This document shows positions 9,203 through 16,437 of a DNA stretch of 26,539 nt, in pieces. The stretch's first letter is position 1. Every line of letters starts with the position of its first letter. The stretch covers positions 1-26,539 of the forward strand of contig JBCBQC010000090.1 in the NCBI GenBank assembly GCA_039820405.1, given 5' to 3'. The translations under genes were made by a program, and so were the position numbers. Origin of the DNA: CALLVY01 sp937899855. Its GTDB lineage: Bacteria; Bacteroidota; Bacteroidia; Chitinophagales; Saprospiraceae. A model generated the notes under the pieces. It worked only from the letters and a program-made list of their open reading frames with translations, was not told the DNA's origin and ran no database searches.

Positions 9203-9286
9203 GCACTAAAAAAGCACTAAAAAAGCACTAAAAAAGCACTAAAAAAGCACTAAAAAAGCACTAAAAAAGCACTAAAAAAGCACTAA
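9203..9286. repeat. 11-bp tandem repeat with helically phased A-tracts (7 full copies plus 7 nt)
   Basis: The unit GCACTAAAAAA is repeated seven times without a mismatch (9203-9279) and is followed by a partial copy (GCACTAA, 9280-9286). The array begins on the first base after the TGA stop of the 800-aa T9SS gene. Each unit carries an A6 tract at an 11-bp period, close to the DNA helical repeat, which is a geometry known to give intrinsic curvature. Because 11 is not a multiple of three, the TAA in each unit rotates through all three plus-strand frames. The perfect copies suggest recent slippage expansion. Confidence 0.95.
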
Positions 9287-9331
9287 TTAAGGTTCCTTAC
9301 GAAAAGTGACCAACAGCGTAATTGATCCAAC

Positions 9332-9358
9332 GGGTCTTCTTCGGAAGGCCCTTTTTTT
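9332..9358 (+). terminator. Rho-independent terminator with UUCG loop
   Basis: An 8-bp stem GGGTCTTC/GAAGGCCC (9332-9339 and 9344-9351, one G-T pair) closes a TTCG tetraloop flanked by C and G, the very stable cUUCGg form. Seven T's follow directly (9352-9358). It lies 130 nt after the stop of the 800-aa T9SS gene, so the 11-bp repeat array is transcribed as part of that gene's 3' untranslated region. Confidence 0.9.
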
Positions 9359-9397
9359 GTTCGGCAAACGATGGTTAGGGGGATTCTGGCTTAGTTT

Positions 9398-9430
9398 TTT
9401 GGGGATTCCTTGAATAATCGCCTATTTTTG
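9398..9430 (+). promoter_or_regulatory. Promoter for the PKD/glycoside hydrolase gene
   Basis: TTTG at 9398-9401 and TATTTTTG at 9423-9430 are separated by 21 nt, matching the Bacteroidota -33/-7 pattern (TTTG and TAnnTTTG). They sit just after the terminator of the preceding gene and about 105 nt before the ATG at 9537. This is the best two-part promoter match in the window. Confidence 0.5.
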
Positions 9431-9536
9431 GTGGGTACGATCGAAAAAACAGTTGGTGCCCACTCTCCTTTACCCAAAACCAGAACCATGATTTGTTAAT
9501 GTCGTTCCTCCTGTGGGGAACTCAAATGCCGAACGC

Positions 9537-12500
9537 ATGAAAACGTACTATTGGATCGGTTGGCTGGCCTTGACGGCTTTGCTCAGTGGTTTTTTACTCC
9601 GTCCGGCGGAGCCCTTGGTGGCCGAATTTGCGGCGACGGCGACGGTGGCTTGTGCGGGCGCGGAGATTCAGTTTTTTGACCAATCGACGGGCAACGTGAC
9701 GGAGCGGCAGTGGACTTTTCCCGGGGGGCAAGCCACTGACGTTACCGAAGCCAATCCGGTGGTGGTCTTTCCCGATTCGGGGGCCTTTGTGGTGGTTTTG
9801 GCGGTGGGTGATGGGCAGGAATGGGCGCGCGATTCGGTGACGATTCGGATCCGCAGTGCGGCGGCGCGGGTGGCTTTTAGCTTTGAAAACGCGGGGACCG
9901 AGGTGCAGTTTGCCAACCACAGTAGCGGGGCTGAGGATTACCTCTGGGATTTTGGGGATGGGCAGTTCAGTGCCGACTTTAGCCCCACGCACCAGTACGC
10001 CGCGGAGGGCCGCTACATCATCCGACTACGGGCGACCAACGATTGCCGGGCGGTGATCCAGAGTGACGTCCTGATCCTGGATTCGACGGTGGAGCCGATC
10101 CGCTATACGGCCAACGACCGGGTAGAGCCCTACGCGGGCCCCTTTCGGCCGGGTGTCAACCTGGGGTATTTCCCCCCCTGGACCGACGCCACCCTGGCGG
10201 ATATTGCGGCGGGCAATCCCGAAAAGGGCGTCCGCGGAGCGGGGATCAAGAGCATTCGCCCGGGCCTCTTCGAGCACTTTCTGGAAGAATACGGCTACGA
10301 CATCCGCACCCCGACCTTTGCCCACTACGACAGCCTCGGGCTGCAGGACAATACCGCCATCATTGGCTTCCCCTCCGAGGCCCACCGCGACCCCAATTTT
10401 TACTGCCCCGACGAGCAGTCCGAACTCTTTGCCAACCTCTACACCCCCATCTGGGACGACGGCCAAAACGGCACCCCCGTCAACGACGAGAATTACTACG
10501 CCCTCTACCTCTGGAAAATGGTCCACCTCTACCAGGATGGTATCCGCTTCTGGGAAATTTGGAACGAGCCCGGTTTTGACTACACCTTCGTCACGGGCTA
10601 TTTGCCCCCCGGCACCCCCAACAATTGGTGGGACAACAATCCCGACCCCTGCGACTACAAGCTACGGGCCCCCATCTTCCACTACATCCGCCTGCTGCGC
10701 ATCAGCTACGAAGTGATCAAAACCATCGACCCCGACGGCTACGTCACCCTGGCCAGCGTGGGCTTCCCCGCCTTTATGGATGCCATCCTCCGCAACAGCG
10801 ACAACCCCGATGACGGCAGCCTCACGGCGGATTACCCCCTGCTCGGAGGCGCTTACTTCGATGCGGTAGGCATCCACTCTTATCCCCATTTCGATGGGAC
10901 CCTCCGCCGCTGGGACGATGCCATCCAGGACTTCGTCTACTTCCGCCATACCGATAAGGCGATCACCAGCATCTCGGCGGCGAAGGATACCTTTTCCTAT
11001 TTGCTGGACCAGTACGGTTACGACGGCCAGCAGTATCCCCAAAAGGAATGGATCATTACGGAGACCAATTTGCCCCGGCGTTCTTTTTCCGCCGAATCCT
11101 ACGGCTCGGAGGAGGTACAAATCAATTTTATCCTCAAAGCCTACGTCGAATCGGTCCGTAACGGAATCCGACAGATGCAGGTCTACGACATGTCGGAATC
11201 GCATACCCCGGAGACGGCCATCAGCGAATTTCAACTGATGGGGCTGTACAAAGTACTCTTTGGCATTTTTCCCTACGGTCAAAAAATCAACCAGGTGGGA
11301 ATCGCTTACCGGGGCATCTCGGAGCTGTTGTTTGGCGCGCGCTACGACGCCCAGCGGACGGCGGCGCTGGGGCTGGGGCCCGAGCTGGATGGCGCGGCCT
11401 TTTTGGATCCCAACGGGCAGTACCACTACGTCCTCTGGGCCCGTACCAGCGCAGACCTCTCCGAGGCGGCCAGTGGTACTTATTCCTTCCCCACCGACTG
11501 GCAAGTCGAGGGCCTGCAGAGCCGTCGTTGGGATTATACGGAGAGCGGAACCGTCGACATCATTAGCGCCCAGGATATTGCCCTCCGGGGGGAACCCCTT
11601 TTGTTTAGCGATACCAGTAACACCTTTTTGGTCGCGCCCACCGCAGGCTTTGACTACACCGTGGATGACTTCTGTATTCCGGCGACGGTAAGTTTTCGCG
11701 ATGCCTCCAGTACCAATGTGGTATCCTGGGAATGGCATTTTCCCGGTGGGGAGCCCGCTAGCTCCTCCGATCCCCATCCGGTCGTGCGCTACCCCGCAGC
11801 GGGGACCTACTCGGTGGAGCTCCGGGTGAGCAATGCGGCGGGGAGTGATACCTTACTAAAGCAGGCGCTTTTCGCGGTGGATGACTTGTTGCCTACGGCG
11901 GGATTCAGCAGTGTGGTGTTTGACCGCTTGGTGAGCTTTAGCAATCATTCGGAAAACGCGAGTTCCTACCTCTGGGACCTGGGCGACAACAACACCAGTA
12001 CCGAAATCAATCCCGATCACAATTACCCCGTTCCCGGCATCTACGAAGTGGTACTCCGATCGATCAATGGCTGCGATACGGCCATTGCCCGGCAGAGCTT
12101 ACTGATCAACCCCGAGCAGATCAATCCCCGACCGGATTTTACGGTCGACCGGCAGGCGGGCTGCCCGGGGATGACCGTCCAGTTTAACAATCAATCGACC
12201 TTTAATGCCGAGTCGTTTTTCTGGCTCTTTCTCAATGGCGACCCCAGCTTTTCGACCGAGGAAAATCCGGTGGTAACCTACGCTACTCCCGGACAACACG
12301 CCGTATCGCTACAGGCGATCAACGCGACGGGTTCGCAGGCCCTCTTTCGGGACAGCTTTATACTCGTGGAGCCCGCTCCCGTGGCTCAATTCAGCGGCGA
12401 GGTGGAAGGCCCCAGGCTACAAACCCGCAACCTATCCAGCGGAGCCTGGGGCTTTCTCTGGGATTTTGGCGACGGAAATACGAGTACCGAATTTCAGCCC

Positions 12501-13361
12501 GAGCATACCTACCGGAGTGGGGGCGACTTTGAGGTCGTCCTGAGGGCTTACAACAGCTGTGATACGGTACTGGACCAGCAGCTGGTTCGCATCACGCCCA
12601 TTCCCGTAGCCCAAATCGGTACGGATGCCCAGACGGCCTGCCCGGGGGATACCCTGTCTTTGGTGGATCAGTCGACGGGGGAGGTACTAGAACGCGAATG
12701 GGTGTTGCCGGGGGCACGTCCCGCTCGATCAACGTTGGCCAAGCCGAGCGTGGTGTACGACTCGGCGGGTACGTATTCCATCCAACTCATCGTGGGCAAT
12801 GCGACGGGGCGCGACACCCAAAGCTTGGTTGATTTTGTACAGGTCGATCCCCTACCCCGGGCCAACTTTACGGCGACCCTCGAAGATGCGGCAGTCCAAC
12901 TGAGTAATGGCTCGACCTACGGAGCGTCCGCCGAATTTTTCTGGGACTTTGGGGATGGTGCGAGCAGTACGGAGGAAGCGCCCCGCCACCGTTACGCGGG
13001 GAGTGGGACCTACCGCATTCAGTTGCTGGTGGTCGACGATTGTGGGCGGGACAGTACGGCGCAAACGGTAGCGCTCGTGATCGCTGGCTCGACGCGTGGG
13101 GCGGCGGAAGGTACGCTGCATTTGTTTCCCAATCCCAGTAGGGGGGCATTTGACCTCTACATCGAGGGGGCGGCGGCGGGGCCGGTGGCTTACACTTTTT
13201 TCAACGTGCTGGGCGAAGTCCAAGAGCGGGGCACGCTGATGCTGCGGGGTGGAGCGGCGACGCAGCGGTTTGAGCGGACGGACTGGCCGGCGGGGACCTA
13301 CTGGCTGCGGGTACAGGGCGTGGGGTGGCAGATGCAACGGCGGGTGGTATTGGTGGATTGA
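9537..13361 (+). CDS. Clan GH-A-like glycoside hydrolase with eight PKD domains, T9SS cargo, 1274 aa
   Basis: A predicted secreted glycan-degrading enzyme. It has an N-terminal signal segment at about 1-30, then PKD domains 1 and 2 (30-182). A TIM-barrel-type catalytic region follows at about 195-697. Six further PKD domains lie at 704-1182 and a T9SS sorting domain at about 1192-1274 (LFPNPSRGAF, WPAGTYWLRV). Visible catalytic features are FWEIWNEPG, with Glu344 as likely acid/base, GIHSYP with His447, and WIITETN, with Glu509 as likely nucleophile. The NEP and ITE pattern is typical of clan GH-A retaining hydrolases. I cannot assign the family; GH39- or GH5-like is possible and the substrate is unknown. 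The PKD domains alternate between a W.FPGG type (1, 3, with 5 and 7 degenerate) and a WDFGDG type (2, 4, 6, 8). ATG 9537 was chosen over GTG 9513 because it places the signal segment directly at the N-terminus. No terminator is seen before the next gene. Confidence 0.9.
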   Translation: MKTYYWIGWLALTALLSGFLLRPAEPLVAEFAATATVACAGAEIQFFDQSTGNVTERQWTFPGGQATDVTEANPVVVFPDSGAFVVVLAVGDGQEWARDSVTIRIRSAAARVAFSFENAGTEVQFANHSSGAEDYLWDFGDGQFSADFSPTHQYAAEGRYIIRLRATNDCRAVIQSDVLILDSTVEPIRYTANDRVEPYAGPFRPGVNLGYFPPWTDATLADIAAGNPEKGVRGAGIKSIRPGLFEHFLEEYGYDIRTPTFAHYDSLGLQDNTAIIGFPSEAHRDPNFYCPDEQSELFANLYTPIWDDGQNGTPVNDENYYALYLWKMVHLYQDGIRFWEIWNEPGFDYTFVTGYLPPGTPNNWWDNNPDPCDYKLRAPIFHYIRLLRISYEVIKTIDPDGYVTLASVGFPAFMDAILRNSDNPDDGSLTADYPLLGGAYFDAVGIHSYPHFDGTLRRWDDAIQDFVYFRHTDKAITSISAAKDTFSYLLDQYGYDGQQYPQKEWIITETNLPRRSFSAESYGSEEVQINFILKAYVESVRNGIRQMQVYDMSESHTPETAISEFQLMGLYKVLFGIFPYGQKINQVGIAYRGISELLFGARYDAQRTAALGLGPELDGAAFLDPNGQYHYVLWARTSADLSEAASGTYSFPTDWQVEGLQSRRWDYTESGTVDIISAQDIALRGEPLLFSDTSNTFLVAPTAGFDYTVDDFCIPATVSFRDASSTNVVSWEWHFPGGEPASSSDPHPVVRYPAAGTYSVELRVSNAAGSDTLLKQALFAVDDLLPTAGFSSVVFDRLVSFSNHSENASSYLWDLGDNNTSTEINPDHNYPVPGIYEVVLRSINGCDTAIARQSLLINPEQINPRPDFTVDRQAGCPGMTVQFNNQSTFNAESFFWLFLNGDPSFSTEENPVVTYATPGQHAVSLQAINATGSQALFRDSFILVEPAPVAQFSGEVEGPRLQTRNLSSGAWGFLWDFGDGNTSTEFQPEHTYRSGGDFEVVLRAYNSCDTVLDQQLVRITPIPVAQIGTDAQTACPGDTLSLVDQSTGEVLEREWVLPGARPARSTLAKPSVVYDSAGTYSIQLIVGNATGRDTQSLVDFVQVDPLPRANFTATLEDAAVQLSNGSTYGASAEFFWDFGDGASSTEEAPRHRYAGSGTYRIQLLVVDDCGRDSTAQTVALVIAGSTRGAAEGTLHLFPNPSRGAFDLYIEGAAAGPVAYTFFNVLGEVQERGTLMLRGGAATQRFERTDWPAGTYWLRVQGVGWQMQRRVVLVD

Positions 13362-13376
13362 TTGGTCAACAATTCC

Positions 13377-13384
13377 TATCTTTG
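13377..13384 (+). promoter_or_regulatory. -7 promoter element for the EamA transporter
   Basis: TATCTTTG matches TAnnTTTG exactly. It begins 16 nt after the stop of the hydrolase gene and lies inside the longest possible EamA reading frame. If used, transcription would start near 13391, which excludes the TTG at 13362 and supports translation from TTG 13410. Confidence 0.4.
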
Positions 13385-13409
13385 CGTCGCACTGATACGA
13401 CCCTACGAT

Positions 13410-14303
13410 TTGGACCAACCACATCACAAAAATCCCCTATTTTCCCCTACCGTTCTGAGTTGGGGCGTGCTCCTGCTTTTGAGCCTGGTTTGGGGCAGTT
13501 CCTACATTTTGATCAAAAAAAGCCTGGTGGCTTTTGCCCCGGAGCAACTGGCCTGCTTGCGGATTAGCATCTCCAGCCTGGCCTTCCTCCCCATCTTTTT
13601 ATGGCACTTCCGACGGGTCGACTGGTCCAAAACGCGCTACCTACTGGTGGTGGGCTTGGCCGGCAGTTTTATCCCCGCTTTTTTGTTTTCCATTGCCCAA
13701 ACCGAACTGAGCAGCTCCCTGGCGGGTTTGCTGAGTTCGCTCACGCCACTGTTTACCCTCCTCCAAGCCATTCTAATCTTTGGGATGCCCTTCGCCTGGA
13801 ATAAGGTGGTGGGGGTGACGCTGGGCTTGGTTGGGGCCACCTTCTTGGTGTACCTCGGGCAGACGGAGGGGTCGGGAAATATTCGTTACGCCGTGCTGGT
13901 CATCATGGCCACCTTTTTGTACGCCTACAGCTCCAATACCGTCAAGGCCCACTTGCAGGACATGAATCCGCTCACCCTGAGCTCAACGGCCTTCGTGCTC
14001 GTGGGGCCCGCGGGTTTGTTGATGCTGTTCCAGACGGACTTTGTGGAGGTCGTGCAAACGCACCCGGCGGGTTGGCTTTCGCTGGGCTACGTGACCTTGT
14101 TGGCCCTGGCGGGTACGGTGATGGCCTCGTTCCTATTTTTCTGGCTCGTACAGCTCACCAACCCCGTTTTTGCCTCTTCCGTGAGCTACCTCATCCCCAT
14201 CGTTGCCCTGGGCTGGGGGGCCTTAGATGGGGAGGTGATTACCGCTTTTCACCTGATCGGCATGGTCCTCATTCTGATCGGCGTCTACCTTTCCCGACGT
14301 TAA
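13410..14303 (+). CDS. EamA/DMT-superfamily transporter, 297 aa
   Basis: A ten-helix inner-membrane permease of the drug/metabolite transporter superfamily, made of two EamA repeats. The first repeat starts near residue 15 (LSWGVLLLLSLVWGSSYILIKK, the typical WGS-S/F start) and the second near residue 148 (YAVLVIMATFLYAYSSNTVKAHL). Members export amino acids, metabolites or drugs; the substrate cannot be told from sequence. There is no ATG at the N-terminus. I propose TTG 13410 (giving MDQPHHKNPLFSP), which sits about 25 nt after an exact -7 motif. TTG 13362 would give 313 aa. The gene is 48 nt downstream of the hydrolase on the same strand, but the promoter motif argues for separate expression. 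Family call is firm; the start is uncertain. Confidence 0.9.
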   Translation: MDQPHHKNPLFSPTVLSWGVLLLLSLVWGSSYILIKKSLVAFAPEQLACLRISISSLAFLPIFLWHFRRVDWSKTRYLLVVGLAGSFIPAFLFSIAQTELSSSLAGLLSSLTPLFTLLQAILIFGMPFAWNKVVGVTLGLVGATFLVYLGQTEGSGNIRYAVLVIMATFLYAYSSNTVKAHLQDMNPLTLSSTAFVLVGPAGLLMLFQTDFVEVVQTHPAGWLSLGYVTLLALAGTVMASFLFFWLVQLTNPVFASSVSYLIPIVALGWGALDGEVITAFHLIGMVLILIGVYLSRR

Positions 14304-14342
14304 AGTTGGGTGGAAAGATGGTTTTTATATAAATCTATTTTT

Positions 14343-14350
14343 TATTTTTG
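14343..14350 (+). promoter_or_regulatory. -7 promoter element for the SET-domain gene
   Basis: TATTTTTG is an exact TAnnTTTG match in a short AT-rich spacer. It lies 22 nt before the ATG at 14373, giving a predicted leader of about 15 nt. The -33 region is T-rich but has no clear TTG. Confidence 0.4.
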
Positions 14351-14372
14351 CCCTGCTTAACCACACCAATCC

Positions 14373-14789
14373 ATGAGTCAGCGCATCCCCCATTTGTACG
14401 TCGCCCCCAGCCCCCTGGGAGGACGGGGCGTATTTACCGCCAAACGCATCCCCAAAGGCAGCATCATCGAAGTCTGCCCGGTACTGGTACTCCCGCCCGG
14501 ACAACTTCCGCACATCGACCAAACGGAACTGTTCAATTACTACTTTGAGTGGGCGGAAAACTCCAAGAGTGGGGCCCTGGCCTTGGGTTACGGATCGCTC
14601 TACAACCACTCTTACGCCCCCAATGCGCACTACCGGGCCGATATGGTCATGGATACCATCGACTTTTACGCGCTCCGAGCCATTCCCGCGGGGAACGAGA
14701 TTTTTGTCAATTACAACGGTACGCCCAAAGACGATGCCCCGCTGTGGTTTGAACCCACGCTGGTGGCGAAAAAGAAAGCAAAGCAGTAG
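14373..14789 (+). CDS. SET-domain protein (putative protein-lysine methyltransferase), 138 aa
   Basis: A compact SET domain spans nearly the whole protein. The N-terminal motif GGRGVFTAKRIPKG (16-29) would bind S-adenosylmethionine. GSLYNHSYAPNA (74-85) is the NHSxxPN signature that forms the cofactor-binding pseudoknot. EIFVNYNG (109-116) carries the catalytic-type tyrosine Tyr114. There is no post-SET cysteine cluster and no extra domain, as in other short bacterial SET proteins. The C-terminus is Lys-rich (KKKAKQ). Members methylate protein lysines, and the target here is unknown. No signal peptide is present, so it should be cytoplasmic. It has its own promoter motif and ends 21 nt from the convergent carbonic-anhydrase-like gene, with no clear terminator between them. 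Confidence 0.88.
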   Translation: MSQRIPHLYVAPSPLGGRGVFTAKRIPKGSIIEVCPVLVLPPGQLPHIDQTELFNYYFEWAENSKSGALALGYGSLYNHSYAPNAHYRADMVMDTIDFYALRAIPAGNEIFVNYNGTPKDDAPLWFEPTLVAKKKAKQ

Positions 14790-14810
14790 GGAAAATGATG
14801 GGGTGAGCCG

Positions 14811-15326
14811 CTAGGGCTTAAACCAGGAGGCGTACATCAGGTAGCTATCGGCGATTCGCTCGACGGTATCGCCCAATTGTTCGGGGCTTAGGGCCTTGAC
14901 TTTGCGGGCGGGCACTCCCGCGTAGATGAAACCCGGTTCGAGCTCCGCTTTTTCCAGGACGACGGCACCCGCCGCTACCAGACAATGCGAGGGCACCACC
15001 GCGTGGTCCATGACGATGGCCCCCATCCCAATCAGGGCGTGGTCGTGGATGGTACAGCCGTGGATGATGGCCTTGTGGCCAATCGAAACGCTGTTGCCGA
15101 TGAGGGTTTGGGAACGTTGGTAGGTACAGTGGAGGACGGCTCCGTCCTGGATGTTGACCTTGTTGCCGATGCGGATGGCGTTGACGTCGCCCCGGATTAC
15201 GGTTTGGAACCAAACGCTACAGTCATCCCCCATCACCACGTCACCGACGATGGTGGCATTCTCGGCGAGAAAGCAGTTTTTTCCAAAGACGGGCGAAACG
15301 CCCTTTACAGGTTTGATGAGTGCCAT
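14811..15326 (-). CDS. Gamma-carbonic-anhydrase-family hexapeptide-repeat protein, 171 aa
   Basis: A left-handed beta-helix protein of the YrdA/PaaY/gamma-carbonic anhydrase group. Hexapeptide-type repeats run from about residue 17 to 125. The family metal site is visible as His66 (AVLHC), His84 and His89 (SIGHKAIIHGC), the three-histidine zinc or iron ligand set. RGDVN (45-49) and NIQDG (58-62) supply the conserved Arg, Asp and Gln. A C-terminal helix (ALSPEQLGDTVERIADSYL) completes the usual trimer-forming fold, and the length is typical. Whether it hydrates CO2 or acts as a thioesterase or chaperone-like protein cannot be decided, since many members show weak or no carbonic anhydrase activity. 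The start is 15 nt after the stop of the TraB-family gene, so the two form an operon. It is cytoplasmic. Confidence 0.93.
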   Translation of the reverse strand: MALIKPVKGVSPVFGKNCFLAENATIVGDVVMGDDCSVWFQTVIRGDVNAIRIGNKVNIQDGAVLHCTYQRSQTLIGNSVSIGHKAIIHGCTIHDHALIGMGAIVMDHAVVPSHCLVAAGAVVLEKAELEPGFIYAGVPARKVKALSPEQLGDTVERIADSYLMYASWFKP

Positions 15327-15341
15327 ATTCCAGAGATGAAA

Positions 15342-16274
15342 CTATTCTTCGGGCCATTCGCGCAGGGGCCGCAGGGTATAGCCTTCGGCTCGCAAGAGGG
15401 CTACCACTCCCGCGTCGCCCCCCAAGTGGCCCGCTCCTACGGCAAAGAAGGTCACCTTTTCCCGCATCATCTTTTCCATCACCGGAATCCAGTTGCGGTT
15501 GCGGTTGTTGAGCATCACGTCCTCATATTCTCCGAGCCCTCCTTCTTCGTCCTCAAACATGGCTTGCATGCCCTCCAAGTCCTGGGCCTTGTACAGCCGG
15601 ACCATCTCGGCAAACTGATCGCTGTCGGTGTTTTCCTCACTTCGAATCGACTCGACCAACATCTCAGCTTGTACGGGGTAGGGAATGCTATCAAAAATGC
15701 TCATTTGGTATTCGATCGTCTCCAAACCCGCGGTCTCGAGCTGATCGGTTTCGGCCATTTTCATGAATTCCATTTCGTAAGACTTGACCTTACCACTCTG
15801 CAAACCACCGCCTTCGCCCGCACTCATGGCGGAGAGAAACATGGGCTTGACCCGTTCGAACAACATCAGGGGCATGCCAACTTTTTGAAAGTGCGCATCC
15901 ACCATTTTGTAGTCCTCTTCGCTGAGTAAATCCCGCAAACGCGTTCCCCCATCCATCATTGAGCTGCCGATGAGCGAAAGCATGGTCCCCAAGTTGTTCA
16001 TCTCCTTGAGGTCGATCTCAAAAGCGACGCGCTCGCTGCGGTCAAAGGCCTTTTCGGTGGCTTTGGTGAGGAAAAAATCGTCGTTACCGATCATGTGGAT
16101 GGTGCCGTAGAGGTAGGAAGGCTCGCTGAGGTCCCGCCCCGAGATTTCCCAAAGCAGCGAGTTTTCGGGATTATCGGCACCCGCTTGGGCCAGGCTATCG
16201 GCCGTGGGGCTGACCTGGGCCGTTCCCCCCAGCGTCGAGAAAAGTAAACTGAATAACAGGCTGATGTACTTCAT
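15342..16274 (-). CDS. TraB/GumN-family protein (TIKI-like putative metalloprotease), 310 aa
   Basis: The protein has a signal peptide at 1-19 (cut near GGTA/Q), then the TraB/GumN fold. LLWEISGRDLSEPSYLYGTIH (40-60) holds the first GxxH motif, with His60. VAFEID carries Glu86. GLETIEYQ lies mid-protein, and a C-terminal N..W and FAVGAGHLGG (second GxxH, His283) ends with GYTL.PL. These are the conserved positions shared with TIKI metalloproteases, so a metal-dependent peptidase role is possible. Bacterial members remain mostly uncharacterised. It is predicted periplasmic, either released or membrane-associated through an uncleaved signal. It is the first gene of a two-gene operon with the gamma-carbonic-anhydrase-like protein. 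Its upstream spacer carries a weak -7-like AATTTTTG near 16333-16340 and, further right, the terminator of the next protease gene. Confidence 0.9.
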   Translation of the reverse strand: MKYISLLFSLLFSTLGGTAQVSPTADSLAQAGADNPENSLLWEISGRDLSEPSYLYGTIHMIGNDDFFLTKATEKAFDRSERVAFEIDLKEMNNLGTMLSLIGSSMMDGGTRLRDLLSEEDYKMVDAHFQKVGMPLMLFERVKPMFLSAMSAGEGGGLQSGKVKSYEMEFMKMAETDQLETAGLETIEYQMSIFDSIPYPVQAEMLVESIRSEENTDSDQFAEMVRLYKAQDLEGMQAMFEDEEGGLGEYEDVMLNNRNRNWIPVMEKMMREKVTFFAVGAGHLGGDAGVVALLRAEGYTLRPLREWPEE

Positions 16275-16370
16275 ATCTGATCTATTTTCCCTTTCCTAAC
16301 GGTGTAGGCCGCCGCAATGTTAAAGGATTGTACAAAAATTAACGAATTCTTTTGCCATTTGCCCCCGCTC

Positions 16371-16411
16371 CAAAAACAAACGCGTCGGCCCCACGGAAGG
16401 AGGCCGACGCG
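16371..16411 (-). terminator. Rho-independent terminator of the first M36 protease gene
   Basis: A perfect 10-bp inverted repeat CGCGTCGGCC/GGCCGACGCG (16381-16390 and 16402-16411) with an 11-nt loop lies 26 nt past the stop at 16438. On the minus strand it is followed by TTTGTTTTTG (16371-16380). It ends the transcript before the TraB operon. Confidence 0.9.
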
Positions 16412-16437
16412 CTCGGAGCATTCGCGCGGTGCTGGAA

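Noticed and set aside
9203..9286. CRISPR array
   Set aside because: The units are directly adjoining 11-mers with no spacers and there are no cas genes, so it is a simple tandem repeat.
10662..11777. Minus-strand 371-aa open frame opposite the glycoside hydrolase domain
   Set aside because: It overlaps the catalytic motifs on the other strand and has no recognisable domain; explained by third-position C bias.
14790..14810. Bidirectional terminator between the convergent SET and carbonic-anhydrase-like genes
   Set aside because: The gap is only 21 nt and the best stem is AGCC/GGCT, too short and without T-runs.
14985..15929. Plus-strand 314-aa open frame opposite the TraB and carbonic-anhydrase-like genes
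   Set aside because: It is antisense to two well-supported genes with clear family motifs; its product is low-complexity His/Gly/Val-rich with no domain. GC-biased codons create such mirror frames.
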